Source: Ruminococcus sp.
GTDB taxonomy: Bacteria > Bacillota > Clostridia > Oscillospirales > Ruminococcaceae
Length of the DNA stretch: 64,000 nt
Assembly: GCA_017543595.1 (NCBI GenBank)
Contig: JAFYFU010000041.1
Location: 1-64,000, forward strand
Direction: 5' to 3'
In this document: positions 19,371 to 28,689 of the stretch, in pieces
How positions within the stretch are numbered: position 1 is the first letter of the stretch
How the letters are laid out: every line of letters begins with the position of its first letter
Position numbers and translations under genes: made by a program
Notes under the pieces: generated by a model
Database searches by the model: none
Told to the model about the DNA's origin: nothing
Seen by the model: the letters and a program-made list of their open reading frames with translations, nothing else

Positions 19371-20210
19371 TTAACCCTCCAATTCTTTAAGCTGTGCATT
19401 GAGTTCTTCCATAGCCTTTTCATACTGTTCCTTGTTGGGAGCAGTACCGTGCCAGCCTACCTGATTTTCCATGAATGAAACGCCCTTGCCCTTTATAGAC
19501 TTCTGGACAATAACAACAGGCTTTCCCGTTATTGTGTCAGCCTCGCTGAATGCTGCATCAAGGGCATCAAAATCATGTGCATTTACTGTTATAACGTGCC
19601 AGCCGAATGCCTCAAATTTATCCGTTATAGGTTCGGGAGAACATACTTCCGAGAGTTTTCCGTCTATCTGCAAGCCGTTGTTGTCAACTACTGCAATAAG
19701 ATTGTCAAGTTTCTTGTGAGCCGCAAACATAGCTGCCTCCCATACCTGACCTTCTTCAATTTCACCGTCACCGAGGACTGTATATACTCTGTAAGATTTT
19801 CCGTCAAGTTTTCCTGCAAGTGCCATTCCGCAGGCTGCTGAAATTCCCTGTCCGAGCGAACCGCTTGACATATCAACTCCGGGAATACTTATACAGGGGT
19901 GTCCCTGCAAAAGTGCGCCTATATGTCTCAGAGACTTGATTTCTTCTTCGGGGAAAAATCCCTTTAATGCAAGTGCCGCATAAAGTGCGGGGGCTGTGTG
20001 TCCCTTTGAAAGCACAAACCTGTCTCTGTCGGGATTTTCGGGATTTTTCGGGTCAACATTCATTTTCTTGAAATACAGATATGTCAGGGTATCAGCAATT
20101 GAAAGCGAACCGCCGGGGTGTCCTGATTTGGCGTTGTAAGTTCCCTCAATAACGCCCATTCTTACTTTGCAGGCTGTTTTCTGCAAATTCTTTTTGATTT
20201 CTGCGTCCAT
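19371..20210 (-). CDS. Transketolase, N-terminal subunit (split type)
   Basis: 279 residues forming the thiamine-diphosphate-binding domain. Marks are SGHPGGSLSIADTLTYLYF, DRFVLSKGHTAPALYAAL, SLGQGISAACGMALAG and the TPP/metal motif GDGEIEEGQVWEAAMFAAHKKLDNLIAVVDNNGLQIDG. It works with the downstream C-terminal subunit. AGGAGGTCATT before the ATG sets the start. It follows the Cof-type phosphatase gene by 24 bases. Confidence 0.95.
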   Translation of the reverse strand: MDAEIKKNLQKTACKVRMGVIEGTYNAKSGHPGGSLSIADTLTYLYFKKMNVDPKNPENPDRDRFVLSKGHTAPALYAALALKGFFPEEEIKSLRHIGALLQGHPCISIPGVDMSSGSLGQGISAACGMALAGKLDGKSYRVYTVLGDGEIEEGQVWEAAMFAAHKKLDNLIAVVDNNGLQIDGKLSEVCSPEPITDKFEAFGWHVITVNAHDFDALDAAFSEADTITGKPVVIVQKSIKGKGVSFMENQVGWHGTAPNKEQYEKAMEELNAQLKELEG

Positions 20211-20234
20211 AATGACCTCCTGTTTTATATTAAT

Positions 20235-21053
20235 TTATTTACATCTGTCTGTTATATATTCTATCAGTTCGGAAACTGCTCCCTCATCACATGAACGTGA
20301 AAGAACCAAATCCGCTGATTTTTTTACATCTTCTTGTGCATTTGACGGACAAGCCCCAAAATCGGCATTTTTTATCATTTCAATATCGTTGTCAAAATCT
20401 CCTATCGAAACAAAGGTATACCCCTCAAAGCCCTTTAATTTTCGGTATTCTTCGAGTGCAGAACCCTTTGTTATGCCCTTTGTGAGCATCTCATAGAAAA
20501 TATTTGATGATTTGACAAATTCAACCGTGTCATAGCCTTTCTGATGAACAAGAAGTTCTATATGCGGTATTTCTTCGGGTGCCATTGCAAACAGGACTTT
20601 CAGCCAGCCCTCACTGTCTATATCTTTCAATTCCGAATAATTCGGGATTATTTTGCAGATATTTGTGTGTAATTGTTCATAGTCATTGTTCCTGAAAACA
20701 TAAGTACCGTCCTGTTTGAGAACTTCTCCGCCCGCTTCGGGCAGGGAATCAAGAATTTCCTCGGTGATTTGCCTTGCCTCTTTCGGGAGTTCATTCATAT
20801 AGAGTGTCTGTTTTGTTTCATAATTATATATCAGCGCACCGTTAAACAAGATTATCGGTATATTTATTTCAAGAATATTTCTGTACTGTTCAAATGTCTG
20901 AACCGTCCGCCCTGTTGCGATTGTAAATTTTCCGCCCATTGATGTAAATTTTCTTATGGAATTTAAATCCTGTGCAGTTATTTCTTTTTTTGAATTTAAA
21001 AGCGTACCGTCCATATCACTGAGAATTATAACTTTATTTATATCTTCAAACAA
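20235..21053 (-). CDS. Cof-type HAD-IIB sugar phosphatase
   Basis: 272 residues. Motif I IILSDMDGTLLNSKKEI gives the DxD nucleophile pair. Motif II is seen in FTIATGR, and the C-terminal metal site is in FVSIGDFDNDIEMIKNADFG. The type IIB cap lies at about 85-190. These cytoplasmic enzymes dephosphorylate sugar phosphates, FMN or PLP; the substrate cannot be predicted. It lies in an operon between rluD and the transketolase pair. GGAGGACGG precedes the start. Confidence 0.93.
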   Translation of the reverse strand: MFEDINKVIILSDMDGTLLNSKKEITAQDLNSIRKFTSMGGKFTIATGRTVQTFEQYRNILEINIPIILFNGALIYNYETKQTLYMNELPKEARQITEEILDSLPEAGGEVLKQDGTYVFRNNDYEQLHTNICKIIPNYSELKDIDSEGWLKVLFAMAPEEIPHIELLVHQKGYDTVEFVKSSNIFYEMLTKGITKGSALEEYRKLKGFEGYTFVSIGDFDNDIEMIKNADFGACPSNAQEDVKKSADLVLSRSCDEGAVSELIEYITDRCK

Positions 21054-21065
21054 ATTACCGTCCTC

Positions 21066-21974
21066 CTACATTTTTTCAAGCCTGTTAATTATATTTATAA
21101 AATAATCGGGCAGAGGACTTGTAAATTCCATGTATTCCTCTGTTGTGGGGTGGATAAATCCTATTTTTCTTGCATGAAGGCACTGACCGTCAATATTTTT
21201 AAAGGGTTTCCCGTATACATCATCTCCGAGTACGGGGTGACCTATGTAGGAAAGATGTACTCTTATCTGGTGGGTGCGTCCTGTTTCAAGTCTTAATCTG
21301 AGGTGTGCATATCCGCCGTACTGTTTTATGACTTCGTAATGCGTGACGGCATTTCTTGAATTTTCATAAGTGACACACATTTTTTTGCGGTCTGTTTTAT
21401 GCCGTCCGATTGGTGCATCTATCGTCCCTGATGTTTCTTTGAAATATCCTGCTGCCACGGCTTCATATTCCCTTGTAAAGCTGTGTTCTTTTATCTGTTC
21501 AGCTAATTTAAGGTGTGATTTGTCGTTCTTTGCGACTATCAGCAATCCGCTTGTATTCTTATCTATACGATGAACGATTCCCGGACGGATTATTCCGTTT
21601 ATCCCTGAAAGGCTTTCTCCGCAGTGATAAAGCAGGGCATTTACAAGTGTTCCGCTGTAATTGCCGTGGGCAGGGTGAACTACCATTCCTTTGGGCTTGT
21701 TCACGACAAGCAAATCATTATCTTCATAAATTATATCAAGCGGGATATTTTCTGGGACAGTATCCATGTTCTGCGGTTCGGGAATTATTATTTTTATTTC
21801 CTCTCCGCCTTTTAATTTATAATTTTTATTTACTGTTTTCCCGTCAATAAATATGCTGTCGTTCATAAGATTCTGGACTGCCGAACGTGTCAGGTCTGTA
21901 TTGTCGGAGATAAATTTATCCGCCCTGATTCCTGAAATTTCAGGGGATACATTAAGCATAACTTCTTCACTCAT
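21066..21974 (-). CDS. RluD-family 23S rRNA pseudouridine synthase
   Basis: 302 residues from the ATG at 21974 (MSEEVMLNVSPEISGIRADKF), chosen because GAGG lies about 10 bases upstream; a longer frame would overlap lspA much further. An S4 RNA-binding domain (about 13-70: RADKFISDNTDLTRSAVQNLMNDSIFIDG) precedes the RsuA/RluD catalytic domain with HRIDKNTSGLLIVAKND, where the Asp is catalytic, and RLETGRTHQIRVHLSYIGHPVLGDDVYG. It isomerises uridines in rRNA. It overlaps the 3' end of lspA by 8 bases, as is common in Firmicutes. Confidence 0.95.
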   Translation of the reverse strand: MSEEVMLNVSPEISGIRADKFISDNTDLTRSAVQNLMNDSIFIDGKTVNKNYKLKGGEEIKIIIPEPQNMDTVPENIPLDIIYEDNDLLVVNKPKGMVVHPAHGNYSGTLVNALLYHCGESLSGINGIIRPGIVHRIDKNTSGLLIVAKNDKSHLKLAEQIKEHSFTREYEAVAAGYFKETSGTIDAPIGRHKTDRKKMCVTYENSRNAVTHYEVIKQYGGYAHLRLRLETGRTHQIRVHLSYIGHPVLGDDVYGKPFKNIDGQCLHARKIGFIHPTTEEYMEFTSPLPDYFINIINRLEKM

Positions 21975-22458
21975 TGTTTTCAGCCTCTTTTTTTGATTTT
22001 TTCGGCTCAATGAAAAGTGCATAGAGAATAATCATGAAAAAGGCAATCGTTACGCATATATCCGCAAAATTAAATATTGCAAAATTAAATAATTTTATCT
22101 CAAACATATCCACAACATAGCCGAAACGTATTCTGTCTATGAGATTTCCTATTCCGCCCGCAACAAAGAGACATACTGCCGTACTTATGAATTTTGATTT
22201 CTTTGCAGAATAAAACATATAAATTATTCCGCCTATTATCACAAGTGAAGTAAATCCCACAAGAAACCATCTCTGTCCCGACATACTCCCGAATATAGCA
22301 CCTGTATTTTCAAGGTAGGTCAAGTCAAGAATTTTAAAATCCCCTATGTGTATGAACTCCATAGTATGCACGGGCATGAGAGTATTTACCGCCCAGTATT
22401 TTATTATCTGGTCCGCAACAACCAGAACCGCTATTACACCAACAAGTAAAAAAGCCAC
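21967..22458 (-). CDS. lspA: Signal peptidase II (prolipoprotein signal peptidase)
   Basis: 163 residues with four membrane segments. The conserved LTYLENTGAIFG, the first catalytic Asp in GGIGNLIDRIRFGYVVDMF and the second in FNFADICV are all present. It cleaves the lipobox signal peptide of diacylglyceryl-modified prolipoproteins in the cytoplasmic membrane. The window contains at least five lipoprotein substrates (at 31239, 37442, 60133, 62309 and 63112). AAAGGATAAAT precedes the start. Confidence 0.97.
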   Translation of the reverse strand: MAFLLVGVIAVLVVADQIIKYWAVNTLMPVHTMEFIHIGDFKILDLTYLENTGAIFGSMSGQRWFLVGFTSLVIIGGIIYMFYSAKKSKFISTAVCLFVAGGIGNLIDRIRFGYVVDMFEIKLFNFAIFNFADICVTIAFFMIILYALFIEPKKSKKEAENNE

Positions 22459-22473
22459 AAATTTATCCTTTCA

Positions 22474-23160
22474 TCATTTATTGACTGTCCAGAAATTGTC
22501 TCTGTGCCTTGTTACATTTCCGAGAGCAATATTCCTGAAATGACTGCATATCCAGTTTTCAAAATCAACACCGTAAAAAAACGGTACTGAATGTTCTTCG
22601 AGATTCATGTCAATCATTCCTGTCATTCCTGTATATTTCCCCTCACATATGACAACATGGACATATGTACAGCCGTTTGTGCCTATGACAAGCAGACCTT
22701 TGAGCATTTCCGAAATTATTTTTTTGTATTCAATATTATTTTCATCATGATAATATTTACGGTAATAGCTTGCATATAAAGCAAGTTCTTTCCATTTTCC
22801 GAAAATATCTTCATATTCAAAAATAACTTTTCCGCTTGTTTTCGTCAGAAGATGTTCATTTGCTTTTCTTATCTCATCAAGAGTATAAATGCCGTAGTCA
22901 ACTCCTGCACCGCCGTTTCCGACTTCTGTCAGATAGCGGAAAAACATTTCAGGGAGCTTCACTTCATATTCTCTTTCAAAAGCCCTGACTTCTTCAATTT
23001 CTGCGGGCGGATTGAAACCGTATCTGTAATAAGTCCCCGAACCGTGAACGGCATAATTTCTATCAATATTTTCAGCCAGTTCCGCAAGTTTCCTGATTTT
23101 CAAAGGGAAATCAAGTTTTTCGATTTTTTCGATATCAGTTTTATTTTCCTGCCTGTTCAT
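22474..23160 (-). CDS. SMI1/KNR4-like (SUKH) domain protein
   Basis: 228 residues from the ATG at 23160 (MNRQENKTDIEKIEKL); a TTG four codons upstream is a weaker choice and no clear Shine-Dalgarno is visible. The segment at about 50-180 resembles an SMI1/KNR4 fold: PPAEIEEVRAFEREYEVKLPEMFFRYLTEVGNGGAG, followed by YGIYTLDEI and LLVIGTNGCTYVHVVICEGKYTGMTGMID. Some SUKH proteins are immunity proteins of toxin systems, others have housekeeping roles. No toxin gene is adjacent, so this one is left unassigned. It lies between ileS (with an intervening terminator) and lspA. Confidence 0.8.
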   Translation of the reverse strand: MNRQENKTDIEKIEKLDFPLKIRKLAELAENIDRNYAVHGSGTYYRYGFNPPAEIEEVRAFEREYEVKLPEMFFRYLTEVGNGGAGVDYGIYTLDEIRKANEHLLTKTSGKVIFEYEDIFGKWKELALYASYYRKYYHDENNIEYKKIISEMLKGLLVIGTNGCTYVHVVICEGKYTGMTGMIDMNLEEHSVPFFYGVDFENWICSHFRNIALGNVTRHRDNFWTVNK

Positions 23161-23171
23161 AATGCTTTTCA

Positions 23172-23205
23172 AAAATCATGCCCGCTGCCATTTGACAGCA
23201 GGCAT
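23172..23205 (-). terminator. Terminator of ileS
   Basis: Minus strand: ATGCCTGCTGTC, loop AAAT, GGCAGCGGGCAT, then GATTTTT. It lies just after the ileS stop. Confidence 0.8.
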
Positions 23206-23213
23206 AAATTCTA

Positions 23214-25988
23214 TTAAACTTCAACTACACCTGCACATCTTTCGCAGAGTGTGGGGTGATTGTGATTTGTACCTACATATTTTGAATAGCACCAGCAGCG
23301 TTCGCATTTTTCGCCTTCTGCCCTTGCAACTTCAAATACTGTTTCTCCCTCTGTCTTTTCAACAGCAACTTCGGAAACGATAAGAATTTCCGCAAGCTGT
23401 GATGCAAGCTGTGAATATTTTTCATAATCCGAATCGGATTTTATGATTATCTTGGCTTCAAGGGATTTTCCTATTGTCTTTGCGTTTCTTGCGTCTTCGA
23501 GAACCTTGTTTGCCGCAAGACGGGCATTGTATATAAGATTCCACTTTTCAACAAATTCCTCACTGTATTCAATTCCCGATTTTTCAGGCATCTGGTTGAG
23601 GAATACGCTTTCGTTGTCATCTTCGGAAGTATGAGGCATAAACTGCCATATTTCCTCTGCTGTGAATGAGATTATCGGTGCGGAAAGTCTTGCAAGCGCA
23701 CTGAGAATCTTATACATTGCTGTCTGTGCTGCACGTCTGAGGACAGAATCCTCTTTCTCGCAGTAAAGTCTGTCCTTGATTATATCAAGATAGAAGTTTG
23801 ACATATCAACAACGCAGAAATTATGGATTGCATGGAATACAATATGGAAATCATACTTGTCATATCCGTCCTTTACATCGTCAATAAGCTTGTCAAGTTT
23901 CATCATAGCCCACTTGTCGAGTTCCGTAAACTGTTCATAGGAAACGCTGTCTGTATCGGGGTTGAATCCCTTGCCGTTGCCGAGGTTTCCGAGAATGAAT
24001 CTTGCAGTATTTCTTATTTTCTTGTAAGCGTCCGAAAGCTGTGAAAGTATCGGCTTTGAGATTCTTATATCGCTGTGATAGTCAGATGATGCTACCCAAA
24101 GGCGGAGAATATCTGCGCCGTACTGGTCTGTTATTTCGCTTGGGTCAATGCCGTTTCCGAGGGATTTATGCATAGTTTTACCCTCTCCGTCAACTACCCA
24201 GCCGTGTGTGCATACTGCCTTGTAAGGTGCGCTTCCCTTGAATACGACAGATGTAAGAAGTGAGGACTGGAACCAGCCTCTGTACTGGTCTGCACCTTCG
24301 AGATAGAGGTCTGCTTTCCATGAAAGGCTTGGGAAATCCTTTCCCTCCATTACAGCCGTATGGGATACACCGCTGTCGAACCATACGTCCATTATGTCAT
24401 ATTCCTTTGTAAATTCGGAACAGCCGCACTCACATTTTACTGTATCGGGGATAAATTCGGAAGTGTCTTTTGTCCACCATGAATCGCTTCCCTCTTTGCG
24501 GAAAAGTTCTGCAATTGCCTTTATGGTTGTATCGTTGTAAATCGGCTTGCCACATTCCTTACAATAGATAACAGGTATCGGAACGCCCCATGTACGCTGA
24601 CGGGATATACACCAGTCACTTCTGTCACGAACCATTCCCTTTATTCTGTCCTCGCCCCATTCGGGTATCCACTGTACTTCCTCAATGGATTTTATTGCCT
24701 CGTCCTTGAATCCGTTTACCGAACAGAACCACTGTTCCGTTGCACGGTAAATTATCGGGCTGTTACATCTCCAACAGTGAGGATACTGGTGAACGATTTT
24801 CTGAATTGCAAGGAGTGCATTTAATTCTTCGAGTTTCTTTGCAATAGCCTTGTTAGCCTCATCGGTGTCAAGACCTGCAAATTCTCCTGCTTCGGCAGTC
24901 TGTTTGCCCTTTGCGTCAACGCATACTATAATTCCGATATCGTCATATTTCTTGCATACTTCAAAGTCCTCAACACCGTATCCGGGAGCGGTATGAACGC
25001 AGCCTGTACCGCTTTCAAGAGTTACATGGTCGCCGACTATTATTGGAGAAAGGCGGTCATAGAGGGGGTGTTTTGTTTTCATTCCTTCGAGTTCCGCACC
25101 CGTGAAAATATGCTCTGTTGTGTAGTCTGTTATGCCTGCGGTTTCCATTGTAACTTTTACAAGTTCCTCAGCCATTACATAATATTCATCACCGACATGA
25201 ACGAGAGTATAGTTATATTCGGGTCCTAAACATACAGCGAGGTTTCCGGGGATTGTCCATGTGGTAGTAGTCCAGATTACGAAATATATTTTTGAAATGT
25301 CAAGTCCGAGATTCGTAAATATTCCCTTGTCATCTGTTACGTTGAACTTTACATAGATTGAATGGCAGGGGTCGTTTGAATATTCAATTTCAGCTTCTGC
25401 GAGTGCTGTATTGCAGTCGGGACACCAGTAAACAGGTTTAAGTCCCTTGTACATATATCCTCTCTTAGCCATTTCGCCGAATACTTCAACCTGTCTTGCC
25501 TCGTATTCGGGGCGGAGTGTGAGATAAGGATAGTCATAATCGCCCAGAGAACCAAGTCTCTTGAACTGTTTCATCTGATTCTGAACGTGTGTCATTGCGT
25601 AGTCGTGACAGTGCTTTCTGAGTTCCGTTGCGGAAATCGCACCGTTTTCAACGCCTATGGCTTTCATGGCTTTGAGTTCGATGGGCAGACCGTGAGTATC
25701 CCAGCCGGGAACATAAGGCGCATAGAAACCGTTCATGTTTTTATATTTTACGATAAAGTCTTTAAGTGTCTTGTTGAGGGCTGTACCGAGGTGAATTTCT
25801 CCGTTTGCGTAGGGAGGTCCGTCATGGAGAATAAAGGATTTCTTTCCCTTGTTCTTCTCCTGCATTTTATAGTAAAGTCTTTCGTTTTCCCATTTTTCGA
25901 GAGTTTCGGGTTCTCTTTTCGGGAGATTTCCTCTCATCGGGAAATCGGTTTTCGGTAAATTGAGGGTACTGTTATAATCCTGTGCCAT
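23214..25988 (-). CDS. ileS: Isoleucyl-tRNA synthetase
   Basis: 924 residues, class I. HIGH-type signature GEIHLGTALNK (about residue 60), an editing CP1 domain (about 190-400, WTTTTWTIPGNLAV), the KMSKS-type loop KTMHKSLGN, an anticodon domain from about 650 and a C-terminal zinc finger CERCWCYSKYVGTNHNHPTLCERC. It charges tRNA-Ile and hydrolyses mischarged valine. It follows divIVA, the usual Gram-positive order. The 62-base leader has no T-box; instead a 7-bp GC stem contains its GGAGG ribosome site. Confidence 0.98.
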   Translation of the reverse strand: MAQDYNSTLNLPKTDFPMRGNLPKREPETLEKWENERLYYKMQEKNKGKKSFILHDGPPYANGEIHLGTALNKTLKDFIVKYKNMNGFYAPYVPGWDTHGLPIELKAMKAIGVENGAISATELRKHCHDYAMTHVQNQMKQFKRLGSLGDYDYPYLTLRPEYEARQVEVFGEMAKRGYMYKGLKPVYWCPDCNTALAEAEIEYSNDPCHSIYVKFNVTDDKGIFTNLGLDISKIYFVIWTTTTWTIPGNLAVCLGPEYNYTLVHVGDEYYVMAEELVKVTMETAGITDYTTEHIFTGAELEGMKTKHPLYDRLSPIIVGDHVTLESGTGCVHTAPGYGVEDFEVCKKYDDIGIIVCVDAKGKQTAEAGEFAGLDTDEANKAIAKKLEELNALLAIQKIVHQYPHCWRCNSPIIYRATEQWFCSVNGFKDEAIKSIEEVQWIPEWGEDRIKGMVRDRSDWCISRQRTWGVPIPVIYCKECGKPIYNDTTIKAIAELFRKEGSDSWWTKDTSEFIPDTVKCECGCSEFTKEYDIMDVWFDSGVSHTAVMEGKDFPSLSWKADLYLEGADQYRGWFQSSLLTSVVFKGSAPYKAVCTHGWVVDGEGKTMHKSLGNGIDPSEITDQYGADILRLWVASSDYHSDIRISKPILSQLSDAYKKIRNTARFILGNLGNGKGFNPDTDSVSYEQFTELDKWAMMKLDKLIDDVKDGYDKYDFHIVFHAIHNFCVVDMSNFYLDIIKDRLYCEKEDSVLRRAAQTAMYKILSALARLSAPIISFTAEEIWQFMPHTSEDDNESVFLNQMPEKSGIEYSEEFVEKWNLIYNARLAANKVLEDARNAKTIGKSLEAKIIIKSDSDYEKYSQLASQLAEILIVSEVAVEKTEGETVFEVARAEGEKCERCWCYSKYVGTNHNHPTLCERCAGVVEV

Positions 25989-25999
25989 TTCAGTTCAAT

Positions 26000-26018
26000 C
26001 CTCCGCATAAGGCGGAGG
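26000..26018 (-). promoter_or_regulatory. Hairpin enclosing the ileS Shine-Dalgarno
   Basis: Minus-strand RNA: CCUCCGC, loop CUUAU, GCGGAGG. The right arm contains the GGAGG, 11 bases before the ileS ATG. An upstream AAAGGAG (about 26024-26030) can pair with the CUCC of the left arm, which would free the ribosome site. Two exclusive structures suggest translational control; not proven. Confidence 0.5.
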
Positions 26019-26050
26019 ACACTCCTTTCTTTTTTATCATTCGGAAAAAA

Positions 26051-26668
26051 TCAATTGTTTTCTGCATCTTCAACAGTTTCCTTTATGACTGCGGCAGCTT
26101 CCTCGATAGAAAATCCGCTTGAAACTGTATCCTGTTCTTCACTGTTTTCTGTCTGCGTATCCTTTTCGGTATCGCTGTAATCGTCATCGCTGTACTGGGG
26201 CATATCGGAAATAAGTGCGAGATGCTCCTTGTAAAGGTCAAAGAGAACTTTTTTGAAGTCGGTAACTTCACGGTGGGCATCTGCAAGAGCCTGCCTTTCC
26301 GCTTCGATTTCGGCTTCATACCTTGCGATTGAATTTTTATGGCGCATTTCGGCATCATTTATTATTGAATCGGCTTTTGCCTGAGCCTCTCTTATGATAC
26401 GTTCAGCCTTGTCCTTAGCCTCGTTTATCACCTGATGACCCTGTTTCTGTGCGCCGAGGAGAGCGTCTTTGAGAGCGTCCTCGTCCTTCATGTAGTCACG
26501 GACTTTATCGGCGAGGATATTTATTTTCTTGTTTGCCTCCTCACGTTCCCTGTCACGCTCATCGAGTTCTGTTTCGAGCTGAGAGAGAAATTCGTCCATT
26601 TCTTCCTGATTGTAGCCGAAAGCGGCTTTTTCAAATTTCTTGTTTCTTATGTCTGTTGATGTTATCAT
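26051..26668 (-). CDS. divIVA: DivIVA-family cell division/polarity protein
   Basis: 205 residues. The N-terminal membrane-binding motif MITSTDIRNKKFEKAAFGYNQEEMDEFL is typical. A coiled coil follows (about 30-150), with an acidic, disordered tail rich in Asp/Glu/Ser. DivIVA binds curved membrane at septa and poles and recruits division or wall-growth factors. It lies in the sepF-ylmH-divIVA-ileS cluster. Confidence 0.95.
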   Translation of the reverse strand: MITSTDIRNKKFEKAAFGYNQEEMDEFLSQLETELDERDREREEANKKINILADKVRDYMKDEDALKDALLGAQKQGHQVINEAKDKAERIIREAQAKADSIINDAEMRHKNSIARYEAEIEAERQALADAHREVTDFKKVLFDLYKEHLALISDMPQYSDDDYSDTEKDTQTENSEEQDTVSSGFSIEEAAAVIKETVEDAENN

Positions 26669-26681
26669 AGTGCTTCACCTC

Positions 26682-27440
26682 TTATATAAATTTTTTCAGT
26701 AAAATATGAATACGTTTTTTGGCGGTAATTCCGCCCACTGACGAAAGAATGAATCTTCCGCAGCCCCTGACGGATATTATATCCCCTTCGTGAAGCTCAT
26801 GCGACAAAGATGTAACTGTAAAATGATTTACGTCTGTCTTTTCTGCCCTTATTAGAGCGGCAGCCTTTTCCCTGCCCGTACCTGCGGCAAGGCTGACTAT
26901 GCAGTCAAGCCTCAGAGATGCAACAGTTCCCGTTATTTCCCTGTATTCCTGTTTCGGTTCAAGTGAAAAAGGGCGGTCATCATATACTTTTACCCCTGTC
27001 CTCCCGATTTTACGCACACCTGCTGATACAAGCCCTGCGACAACATCAGTGACAAAGACTTGCGCAATGCCTTCGTCCGTTACTATATCGCCGACAGTTT
27101 CTCTTTTCAGTTCCATACCCATTAAAGTGCCGAGAAAATCCCTGTGTGTGAGAATATCCTGCTGTCTGTAAGTAAATGTCAGGCATTTCAGGGGGAACTC
27201 ATCTTTCACAAAGCTTTCGCAATAATCGGGATATATTGCCAGTATTTTGCGTTTTGCCTGCGGAAAGCCTCCCCAAAGCATAAATTTAAGGCTTCCCGTA
27301 TTGCGGCTGCACCACTGCTGTGCGAGTATGCACTGTCTTTCATCGAGAAATCTTGAAAAGACAATCATACTGTTTTTTTCGCAGCGGTCTGCCATATCTT
27401 CAAGTTTTGCATAAAACAGCTTGTCGCCGTTGCCGTCCAT
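26682..27440 (-). CDS. ylmH: YlmH-type S4 RNA-binding protein
   Basis: 252 residues. The N-terminal half is an RNP-like domain (ARFSRFLD-type region: MIVFSRFLDERQCILAQQW, FMGMELKRETVGDI), and the C-terminus (about 175-245) is an S4 domain (EITGTVASLRLDCIVSLAAGTGREKAAALIRAEKTDVN). YlmH binds RNA and ribosomal particles and in Bacillus has been linked to rescue of stalled 50S subunits. It lies between sepF (1-base overlap) and divIVA. Confidence 0.93.
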   Translation of the reverse strand: MDGNGDKLFYAKLEDMADRCEKNSMIVFSRFLDERQCILAQQWCSRNTGSLKFMLWGGFPQAKRKILAIYPDYCESFVKDEFPLKCLTFTYRQQDILTHRDFLGTLMGMELKRETVGDIVTDEGIAQVFVTDVVAGLVSAGVRKIGRTGVKVYDDRPFSLEPKQEYREITGTVASLRLDCIVSLAAGTGREKAAALIRAEKTDVNHFTVTSLSHELHEGDIISVRGCGRFILSSVGGITAKKRIHILLKKFI

Positions 27441-27922
27441 CAGATAAATACTCCGTTGTTTTCGAGTTCTCCGACAAGGTCCTCACCGATAAATCCAACA
27501 TTGTAGGGTGTAATTATATATGTGAGGTTGGCAACGGGTTTAAGGCTTCCGCCGTTTGCGTAGGCAACTCCCACGAGAAAATCTATAATTCTTCTCTTGT
27601 TTTCGGGGGAAGCTGTTTCAAGGTTGAGAACAACTGTTTTCTTTGCGATAAGATGGTCTGCTATCTGCTTTGCATCAGTGAAAGCCGAGGGCTTTACAAG
27701 AACTACCTGAAGCTGTGCTGTTGTCTGTATATTCACTACTTTATTACTCCTTCTTGGCGGTGTATCATTGTTGACTACGGTTTCTTCACGCTCAACAGGG
27801 GCGGGATTATTATGAACGGGTCTTTCCTGAACAGGCTGTTCGACAGCAGCAGGCTCGTTTGTTTCAGGCTCGTCCTCATCGGCGGTAAAAAAGAAATCCT
27901 TGATATTTTCAAAAATCTTCAT
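27440..27922 (-). CDS. sepF: Cell division protein SepF
   Basis: 160 residues. An N-terminal amphipathic membrane anchor (MKIFENIKDFFF) leads into an acidic/proline linker (20-70) and the SepF core (about 75-160: LVKPSAFTDAKQIADHLIAKKTVVLNLE, RRIIDFLVGVAYANGGSLKPVANLTYIITP). SepF forms arcs that bind FtsZ and tether the Z-ring to the membrane. It overlaps ylmH by one base. Confidence 0.96.
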   Translation of the reverse strand: MKIFENIKDFFFTADEDEPETNEPAAVEQPVQERPVHNNPAPVEREETVVNNDTPPRRSNKVVNIQTTAQLQVVLVKPSAFTDAKQIADHLIAKKTVVLNLETASPENKRRIIDFLVGVAYANGGSLKPVANLTYIITPYNVGFIGEDLVGELENNGVFI

Positions 27923-27999
27923 GATAATAACTCCATTCCCCGCATATCATATTAAGGCGATTTACGGGAGCTTATGCGGAATACTCCCGATACTGTCTT

Positions 28000-28689
28000 T
28001 TATTTTTGATAATTTCTTGCTCCGAAAAGCGCAGTACCGATTCTGACAAGGTTTGAACCGTACATTATAGCCTTTTCGTAGTCATTCGACATACCCATTG
28101 ACAGTATGTCCATATCCACACCGCTTATGTGGGCATACTTGATTTTGTTGTAAAGTTCCTCGGTGCGTCCGAGGAAAATATCGCTGTCAACGGGAGGCGG
28201 TACGGTCATGATTCCTCTTATTCTTATGGATTTGAGCTGTGAAAGCTGAACAACGAGTTCCCTGAGTTTTTCGGGGGCAACTCCGCTTTTTGATTCTTCT
28301 CCGCCTATATTCACTTCGCAGAGGATATCCATAACTTTTCCGTTTGCGAGTGCGAGGCGGTTTATTTCCTGTCCGAGTTTAAGGCTGTCAACAGACTGAA
28401 TCATATCCACTGAGTTTATTATATATTTAACTTTGTTTGTCTGCAAATGACCTATCATGTGAACTTTTGCGGAGTTATCGTAACTGCTCTGCTTTGTGAG
28501 AAACTCCTGAACCCTGTTTTCTCCGAGAAGTCTGACACCGAGTTTTACTGCATGGTTGACAGCCTGAGCTGGGACTGTTTTTGTGACAGCCATAATTGCG
28601 ACTTTATGTCCGCTTTTTTCCGAGGCTTCGCCGACTTTTTCCCGTATGACTTTAAGATTTTCGTCAATATATCCGAACTCATTCGCCAT
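28000..28689 (-). CDS. YggS/PROSC-family PLP homeostasis protein
   Basis: 229 residues from the ATG at 28689 (MANEFGYIDENLKVI), since AAGGTG lies 9 bases upstream; the start overlaps the end of the HlyD-like gene by 11 bases. Alanine-racemase-like TIM barrel with the PLP lysine in IMAVTKTVP and the motifs HMIGHLQTNKVKYI, SMGMSNDYEKAIMYGSNLVRIGTALFG. These proteins bind and buffer pyridoxal phosphate and affect amino-acid metabolism; no enzymatic activity is established. It begins the classical yggS-sepF-ylmH-divIVA run. Confidence 0.95.
   Translation of the reverse strand: MANEFGYIDENLKVIREKVGEASEKSGHKVAIMAVTKTVPAQAVNHAVKLGVRLLGENRVQEFLTKQSSYDNSAKVHMIGHLQTNKVKYIINSVDMIQSVDSLKLGQEINRLALANGKVMDILCEVNIGGEESKSGVAPEKLRELVVQLSQLKSIRIRGIMTVPPPVDSDIFLGRTEELYNKIKYAHISGVDMDILSMGMSNDYEKAIMYGSNLVRIGTALFGARNYQK

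Noticed and set aside
22474..23160. SUKH immunity protein of a toxin system
   Set aside because: No toxin, polymorphic toxin or secretion gene is adjacent; the domain match alone does not support it.
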